Of a DNA stretch of 64,000 nt, positions 58,744 through 64,000 are shown piece by piece (positions within the stretch are counted from its first letter, which is position 1; each line of letters starts with the position of its first letter). Below the pieces are notes generated by a model. It searched no databases, was not told where the DNA came from, and saw nothing but the letters and a program-made list of their open reading frames with translations. The stretch spans positions 4,712,001 to 4,776,000 of the forward strand of contig VCCP01000004.1 in the NCBI GenBank assembly GCA_005765155.1. The letters are read 5' to 3'. Position numbers and translations under genes: made by a program. The DNA is from Zelopaecilomyces penicillatus (Eukaryota; Ascomycota; Sordariomycetes; Hypocreales; Pseudodiploosporaceae).

Positions 58744-59910
58744 CTATTCGTCCCATTCCTCATCGAGCTGGTCTATCAGTCGATTCTCCGCCTCAGAGTT
58801 TCGGTTTCTTCCACTAGAGGACGAGCTCAAGTGGTTATAGCCTCTTCTGCTTGGGAGGAAACGTGCACATGAGGAGAGTGCGATGACAAACATGTCCTAT
58901 TAATGCCCACGTTAGTGGATTGGCAGGCCTGCTTTGGTCCGGGAGGAACGCACGCAAAAGAAGCTCCAGATGCCGGCCCATAAGCTGTAGTTGGGCAACT
59001 GTCGCCATCCTCGGGCATGGGCTACAGTTCGGTTGTAGAAAACGCCACCGAGGACATAGACAAGTACGGCGATGACGAAAATTAGGCCAAAGACGCTGCC
59101 TGGGCCAACGCTCCCGGGTTTGTGAGGCTCGGCATGGGCACACGCGTGGATGGAACGAGCCTCGAAGAAGTAGGCGCATTCATCAGGATCAGTACCCACA
59201 AAGGAGATGGTGGCCTGAGAGCTTCCGGGATCACGGTCGCATAAGAATGAGATGGTTGTTGACTTGCGTCGGGGTTTGCTGTCGGCAGCGCTCTTCGCAA
59301 TCGTCTCGATTTCATGGGGTTGAGATGCCCATGCCTCATCCTGCCTATCACGGCTAAGTAGGCTGGCATCTTCATCAGCATCCTCGTCATCACTATGCGA
59401 ACTAGACTTCTTGTTTCCGCATGGTGATCCATTGATATATTGCAACACCAGTTTTCGTCCGCGGCTATGTAAGTCAAGAGACTCGGAGCTAGAAAGGTCA
59501 GTTAGCCTGGTGTCTTAAACGTGAGAGAGCCAACTGGAAGCCTACCCTATTGAGTATACGCTGTCATGGTATGTGTAGTATGCGCTGACATTTGCCCACA
59601 AGTTATCCTTGACACCGACAACGTCCTTGACAGGGTCTACCACACCGCCGCAGATATTGATCGTGAAGTTCTTGCCATAGTCGTAGCCCCGCGCATGGTA
59701 GTCCTTAAAAATGCCGGACTTGGCTGTCTTGCCCTTTTCCGCACGAACCGCCGTGTCCGGTCGCAGATCGAAGAAGGCGCCACTCCCGGACGAAGATGTA
59801 GCTGTGCATGCGGGTACCGGAGTCGTCGACGTGGGAGGATCATCGGCGACGCTGGCACAAGCCGAAGTGACAGCCAGGAGCAACAGGGCGGACGTTGATA
59901 TTGACCGCAT
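58744..59910 (-). CDS. mrl1: Mrl1-like mannose-6-phosphate receptor homology (MRH) sorting receptor
   Basis: Three minus-strand exons, 59910-59546, 59488-58954 and 58896-58744, give 350 residues; introns of 57 and 57 nt have CTAAC-type branch points. A signal peptide (1-19) is followed by one luminal MRH-type domain with paired cysteines (CTATSS, INICGG, GSPCG, FLCDRD, ECAYFF), then one TM helix at 254-273 and a cytosolic tail. The NSEAENRLIDQLDEEWDE end, with its acidic dileucine-like character, is typical of the Mrl1 group. Such type I receptors cycle between Golgi and endosome and help sort vacuolar hydrolases. An acidic Ser-rich insertion (HSDDEDADED) in the luminal domain is unusual for a folded MRH core but occurs in fungal homologues as a loop. 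It is divergent with the sterol reductase gene. Confidence 0.88.
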
Positions 59911-60800
59911 AATGAAGGTGGCTGGTGGGGGGACGCTGATGGAGGAGCCGCAAGTCGTAGAATGGCAAAAGCTGGAGCTGAACGTCGTGCCTTCAGGAGC
60001 TTGCTGGAGAGAACCAGAGTCGTCCGGTCATCAATTGCCTCGTTAGAGACGATCGGGGAGTGTAGATGCGCCGCGTCGGGTTTGGAAGGGCGGGATGTGG
60101 ATGAGGCGAAGCTAGGGATGAAAATGGGAGGACAAAGGGTACGTTGAGCTGCCTAGGAAAGCTGACGTATTTGCGGCGTCTTTGAGCTCGCCAAAATCTT
60201 AGTTCTGTCCTTAAAGTCTCAGCCTTGGCCAGCCTGACGCCACGATTGCTTGTTGGACGCCTCTTCAGCTAAAAGTGGCCTCCTATTCTGCGCTCCCGCG
60301 ATGCAGTCACGGGATTGGCGGTGACTCTCAGCACAGTGCTCTGGTTGGCTGGATGGCTTCCCGTTCCTGATACAGCCCAAAATGGCTTAATGCCCTGCGA
60401 CTTGATGGAGGCTGAGCACTGCTGCTCTGCGCATAGAGCGCATACAGGTACGAATACGCGCCGGATGGACGCTTGTCACCGATCGGCAGATGGCAAATCT
60501 GTTTGTCCGGATCGGTTATTACGTCAATGCCCATCTCCTAAGAAGAGACACTAACCCCATTCGGAGATTTGAGGTGATGGGACGACACGGAACACCACAT
60601 GCCCGGCCCCTCGAAAGAAGATTTAAGACATCGTGGTAGTTTGTTCATGGCGTGAGGGGTTTGCTCTTGCTTCCGTGTGCCGAGCTTCTTGTCACTCCAT
60701 CTTCCAACGAGCTTTTTAAAGAAGCTGGAACAGCCCTCTGTTCGTCTGGGTTTTTCCAAATACAAAGCTGTCACTGGCCAGCGAGCTTAGCTTCTCCAAT
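59911..60800. other. divergent promoter region of Mrl1-like and sterol reductase genes
   Basis: About 890 bases upstream of both genes. ORFs here are short and unbiased. I see no clear TATA or sterol-response element that I would defend. Confidence 0.6.
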
Positions 60801-62389
60801 ATGGCTCCTAAAACGAAGGCAAGCACTGCATTCGCGCAGCACGGATATGAGTTTGGCGGACCGTAAGTATAGTGATATCAACTTACAAGCAATTACTGTT
60901 TCCTTTTGCTGACTATTCTTTGACACAGGATCGGTGCTTTTGGCATCTCCTTCGGCCTGCCTATTCTCGTCTACCTCTTCACCTATGGCTGCAACGACGT
61001 CACGGGCTGCCCAGCTCCCTCGTTCCTCAGCCCCAAGACTCTCTCCCTCGACCTGCTCAAGCAAGAAGTTGGGTGGCCCGAGGATGGCATCTGGGGACTC
61101 GCTAGCTGGAAGGCGTCGGGTGCTATGGCTGCGTACTATCTCCTGAACATGATTCTATATCGTGTCTTGCCCGCTATTCAGATGGAGGGTACCGTGCTTA
61201 GCTCTGGCGGTCGGTTGCAGTATAGGTTCAACAGTATGTGTTGCCACAAGCACTCCCACCCGCGATCCAGCCAGGATGCTAACATACCTCGGTAGCTTTG
61301 TATTCCAACACCTTGACCCTTGCTGCTCTCGCTGCGGGAACGGCTGCTCAAGGAGCTGACTTCCCAGTTTGGGTCTTCATCAGCGAAAACTATGTCCAAC
61401 TTCTCACAGCAAGCATTTTGATCGCGTACGGTATCGCCACATTTGTCTATGTCCGAAGCTTTAGCGTTAAGCCTAGCAACAAGGACTTCCGTGAGCTGGC
61501 TGCGGGTGGCCAATCAGGAAATCTCATCTACGACTGGTACATTGGACGAGAACTCAATCCCCGCGTCACAATTCCCTTGATTGGCGAGATTGACTTGAAG
61601 GAATGGTGTGAGCTCCGACCAGGCATGATGGGATGGATCATCCTCAACTGTTCTTGGTGTGCTCAGCAGTACCGCAATTATGGCTACGTCACAGACAGCA
61701 TCATCTGCATCACTATCGTCCAGGCACTCTACATCTTTGATTCTTGGGTGAACGAGCCAGCTATTCTAACTACCATGGACATCACCACCGATGGTTTCGG
61801 CTTCATGCTGTCATTTGGTGACCTTGTTTGGGTGCCTTTCGTATACTCCATGCAGACTCGTTATCTCGCAGTCCATCCCCGATCTCTAGGCGCTCTTGGA
61901 ATGGCAAGCATGCTGTCAATCATCGGTCTTGCGTTTTACATCTTCCGGTCCGCAAACAGCCAGAAGAACGCGTTCCGAACCAACCCGAAAGACCCCAAGG
62001 TCGCACATCTCAAGTACATTGAGACCAAGACTGGTAGCAAGCTTCTCATCTCCGGCTGGTGGGGAATTGCTCGCCATATCAACTACCTCGGTGACTGGCT
62101 TCAATCTTGGCCGTACTGTCTTCCCACTGGTCTCGCTGGCTACCAGATCCTGGCCGCTGGCACCCTCACCTCTGAGGAGGCTATTGTCATGGCCGATGGG
62201 CGACAGGTAATTCAAGGCGAGGCCAAGGGATGGGGCATGCTAGTCACCTACTTCTACGTGCTCTACTTTGCTATCCTCCTCATTCACCGTGATAGACGCG
62301 ACGACGAGAAATGCCATCGCAAGTATGGTGAGGACTGGGAGAAGTACAAGAAGATTGTGCGCTGGAGAATTGTGCCAGGTCTGTACTAG
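60801..62389 (+). CDS. erg24: delta(14)-sterol reductase (Erg24/ERG4-ERG24 family)
   Basis: Exons 60801-60862, 60929-61233 and 61296-62389 give 486 residues; introns of 66 and 62 nt have GTAAGT/GTATGT donors and a GCTAAC branch point in the second. The enzyme reduces the C14-15 double bond formed after lanosterol demethylation, using NADPH, in the ER membrane, on the ergosterol pathway; it is the target of morpholine fungicides. Family marks are ELNPR near residue 200, the RPGMMGW and NYGYVTDSI helices, DGFGFMLSFGDLVWVPF, and the C-terminal signature GWWGIARHINYLGDW followed by HRDRRDDEKCHRKYGEDW and the terminal VPGLY. Eight or more hydrophobic helices are visible. ERG4 (C24 reductase) is the alternative, but the C-terminus and overall length fit Erg24 better. 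No damage. Confidence 0.93.
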
Positions 62390-63157
62390 ACAGGTCCAAG
62401 CCGATAGAAACACCTGCTTTCGTTGTCGCTATATGATATAATAACCGAGGGCAAGGGAGACACAGAAAGCATAGCTTATCGCTAGACAGGTTGTTGGGGG
62501 CGGCGCAAGGTAGATGGTTGATGGCGCTATCTTAGCTGAAGCAACTACTCGATGCTTCTTTGCAAGTCTAAATAGTTCGTATGCAATTATAATGAATAAA
62601 ATTTTGCTCGATTCTCCTGGGACCGATGCGGATATCAAACCGGGAGGTAGTACCTACACTTGATTGTGTGTGATTGTGAATTGGAAGAATCTACATTTCT
62701 ACGGAAATTGTTGGGGTTTTGAGTCGATGATTCATCCTAGTTTCACTCTTGAGGAATTGCTGTAAATTTGCCGGGCACATAGGTTGTGGCTGAGAGGCAA
62801 TGTTGCACCCACTTTCCTAATTGTCGCAGGATCGTTGGGGTGGAAGCACAAATATCCAATTGACAATCGAGTTTGAACGTAGCGCCTTTAGTCCGTCCAT
62901 CGTTGTCAGCTAGTTGCCAGTCGCAGAATTGCACAGTATAATAGACGTCGACGCGCAGTGTGTCATGCTTTTATGTCTTCTGGTGCTGAGTTATAGGCTA
63001 AATACTTGAAGGGCCTGAACTATAGAGCCGGCTATATTCCATCTCTGACCATGCATCCGATCTAATCTCGATCGCCTTGACACACTATTGAGAAATGATG
63101 ATATTACGGGATATGTGGAAGGATCATTTCTGTACTATTAGCATATAGCCTCGGCAG
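62390..63157. other. intergenic region behind the sterol reductase gene
   Basis: 768 bases, AT-rich with short minus-strand frames only. No gene seen. Confidence 0.6.
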
Positions 63158-63665
63158 TTATGCCTGGATCGCATTGATCCAAGCCTTGACAGAATTGAAA
63201 GTAGCAGCAAACTGGTCAAACTGGTCAAACTCGAAACATCTTTCTTGTGATTCTGGCGTCGACCCGCCATCTACTCTGTGGAGATGTATTGTCGATTTCC
63301 GGCTATTCTCTCATAAATCTCTCTCGGGTAAGCATGGTATTAGCAATGAACCAGTTGACCCCCCTTTATCGATCGGTAATGTTGTGTCAACTCGCGGATG
63401 TATGGTCTCAGCACTTTTCGGTTTCTTGAGTAACAGGGGTTGCATAGTAGGGTTCAAAACCACTGAACATGTTTCCCCGTAGATAAACACCCATGTCATG
63501 AAGTCGAGAATTATCAGGTTCAATCAATTCTCTGTAGATTTTAGCAACATCAATCGCAACGTCGTTTTCGTCAATGCCAATGCTGTCGATTGATCGTTCA
63601 ACTCGTTGTTGCCTGGTTTTGTAGGATGCCAGAGTTTGGCAACTCTCAGATAGCTGTGCCGCAAG
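63158..63665 (-). pseudogene. unidentified degraded coding region with two frameshifts and internal stops
   Basis: Minus-strand text is coding-like in three successive frames. Frame A, 63665-63414, reads YKTRQQRVERSIDSIGIDEN and later YLRGNMFSGFEPYYATP, then hits a stop two codons on. Frame B, from 63414, reads LRPYIRELTQHYRSIKGGQL, has a TAA at about 63363, goes on to YPREIYERIAGNRQYISTE, and stops at 63273. Frame C, 63271-63158, reads GGSTPESQERCFEFDQFDQF and ends in WINAIQA with TAA. The three parts continue one another without overlap, as expected for one gene with two indels. A tandem 9-bp duplication in frame C (CAAACTGGT, near 63210-63230) gives DQFDQF. Frame A may begin at an acceptor (ACTAG just before 63665), so the 5' part is outside or lost. 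I do not recognise the family. Confidence 0.5.
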
Positions 63666-64000
63666 CTAGTCGAAGCATGTCATTTAGAAGCACCGAGACG
63701 AGTAATTCTGCCAATGGCTGTACGATCAGCAAAGACGAACACCCAATGCCGGCAATGGCGCAATGCATTAGCCAAATATTGCGGATAGCAATCTCGTAGG
63801 CTGCAATCCCCAATATTTGCAAACAAAGAAGATGCCGTGAACAAAGTGCTGGGCAACATCGGCTTAATTGTAAACCAATTCAAGGACCGGCGGGACGGAA
63901 TTCCGCGACAACCACGTCATGTAACCATCCAATGCAGATTTTGATTTAGCCCGTTGTCATCACTTGCTGACCGAAAAGGGCAGTAGAAATGTGGCCGTCA
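63666..64000. other. right edge of window, no gene resolved
   Basis: Short minus-strand frames here (for example 63680-63883) could be the decayed 5' part of the degraded gene at 63158-63665, but I cannot support a model. The window ends inside this stretch. Confidence 0.4.

Overview
The window looks like nuclear DNA of a filamentous ascomycete, most likely a Sordariomycete and possibly of the order Hypocreales (the order is inference). Genes carry short introns (mostly 50-100 nt) with GTAAGT-like donors, CTAAC/CTGAC branch points and YAG acceptors. Genes lie on both strands, separated by long non-coding stretches. The recognised proteins are fungal: an STE3-type pheromone receptor, a Zn2Cys6 transcription factor, an Erg24-type sterol reductase, an Mrl1-like sorting receptor and a 5-aminolevulinate synthase with heme regulatory motifs. 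No bacterial operon or rRNA was seen.

Layout. 1-2975: no supportable gene. 2976-4570 (+): fungal membrane/coiled-coil protein of unknown function. 4571-13681: about 9 kb without a convincing gene, rich in simple repeats. 13682-17300 (+): secretory, seven-TM DUF4203/TMEM198-like protein with a very long disordered tail. 18399-20287 (-): STE3-type pheromone receptor. 22068-22619 (+): mitochondrial single-strand DNA-binding protein. 22997-24804 (-): glutathione synthetase. 26781-32209 (+): large SNF2 helicase of the ATRX/ARIP4 type. 33573-35500 (+): 5-aminolevulinate synthase. 36948-39251 (+): Zn2Cys6 factor. 39403-39486 (-): intron-containing tRNA-Thr(CGT).

The stretch from about 40.5 to 48.2 kb has an accessory character. 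It holds an intronless bacterial-type Ldh_2/malate dehydrogenase, a GT2 polysaccharide-synthase-like gene broken by one frameshift, a TauD/TfdA dioxygenase, and remnants of a polyketide synthase (C-terminal part of a KS domain, then an ACP without its serine). With the adjacent Zn2Cys6 gene this resembles an eroded metabolic cluster; that link is inference.

From 49.5 kb housekeeping genes return: FIT2/Scs3-like lipid droplet protein (49559-50664, +), Ap4A phosphorylase (51127-52322, +), an AT-hook/HTH nuclear protein (52972-54921, -), Mrl1-like receptor (58744-59910, -) and delta(14)-sterol reductase (60801-62389, +). The right edge (63158-63665, -) holds a coding-like but multiply interrupted sequence that I could not identify.

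The intact genes are metabolically diverse: heme, glutathione, sterol, neutral lipid and diadenosine nucleotide metabolism, mating signalling, chromatin remodelling and mitochondrial DNA maintenance. They are neighbours, not a pathway. All splice models were built by eye from reading frame, splice consensus and family conservation. Exon joins were checked for frame, but no transcript evidence was available.
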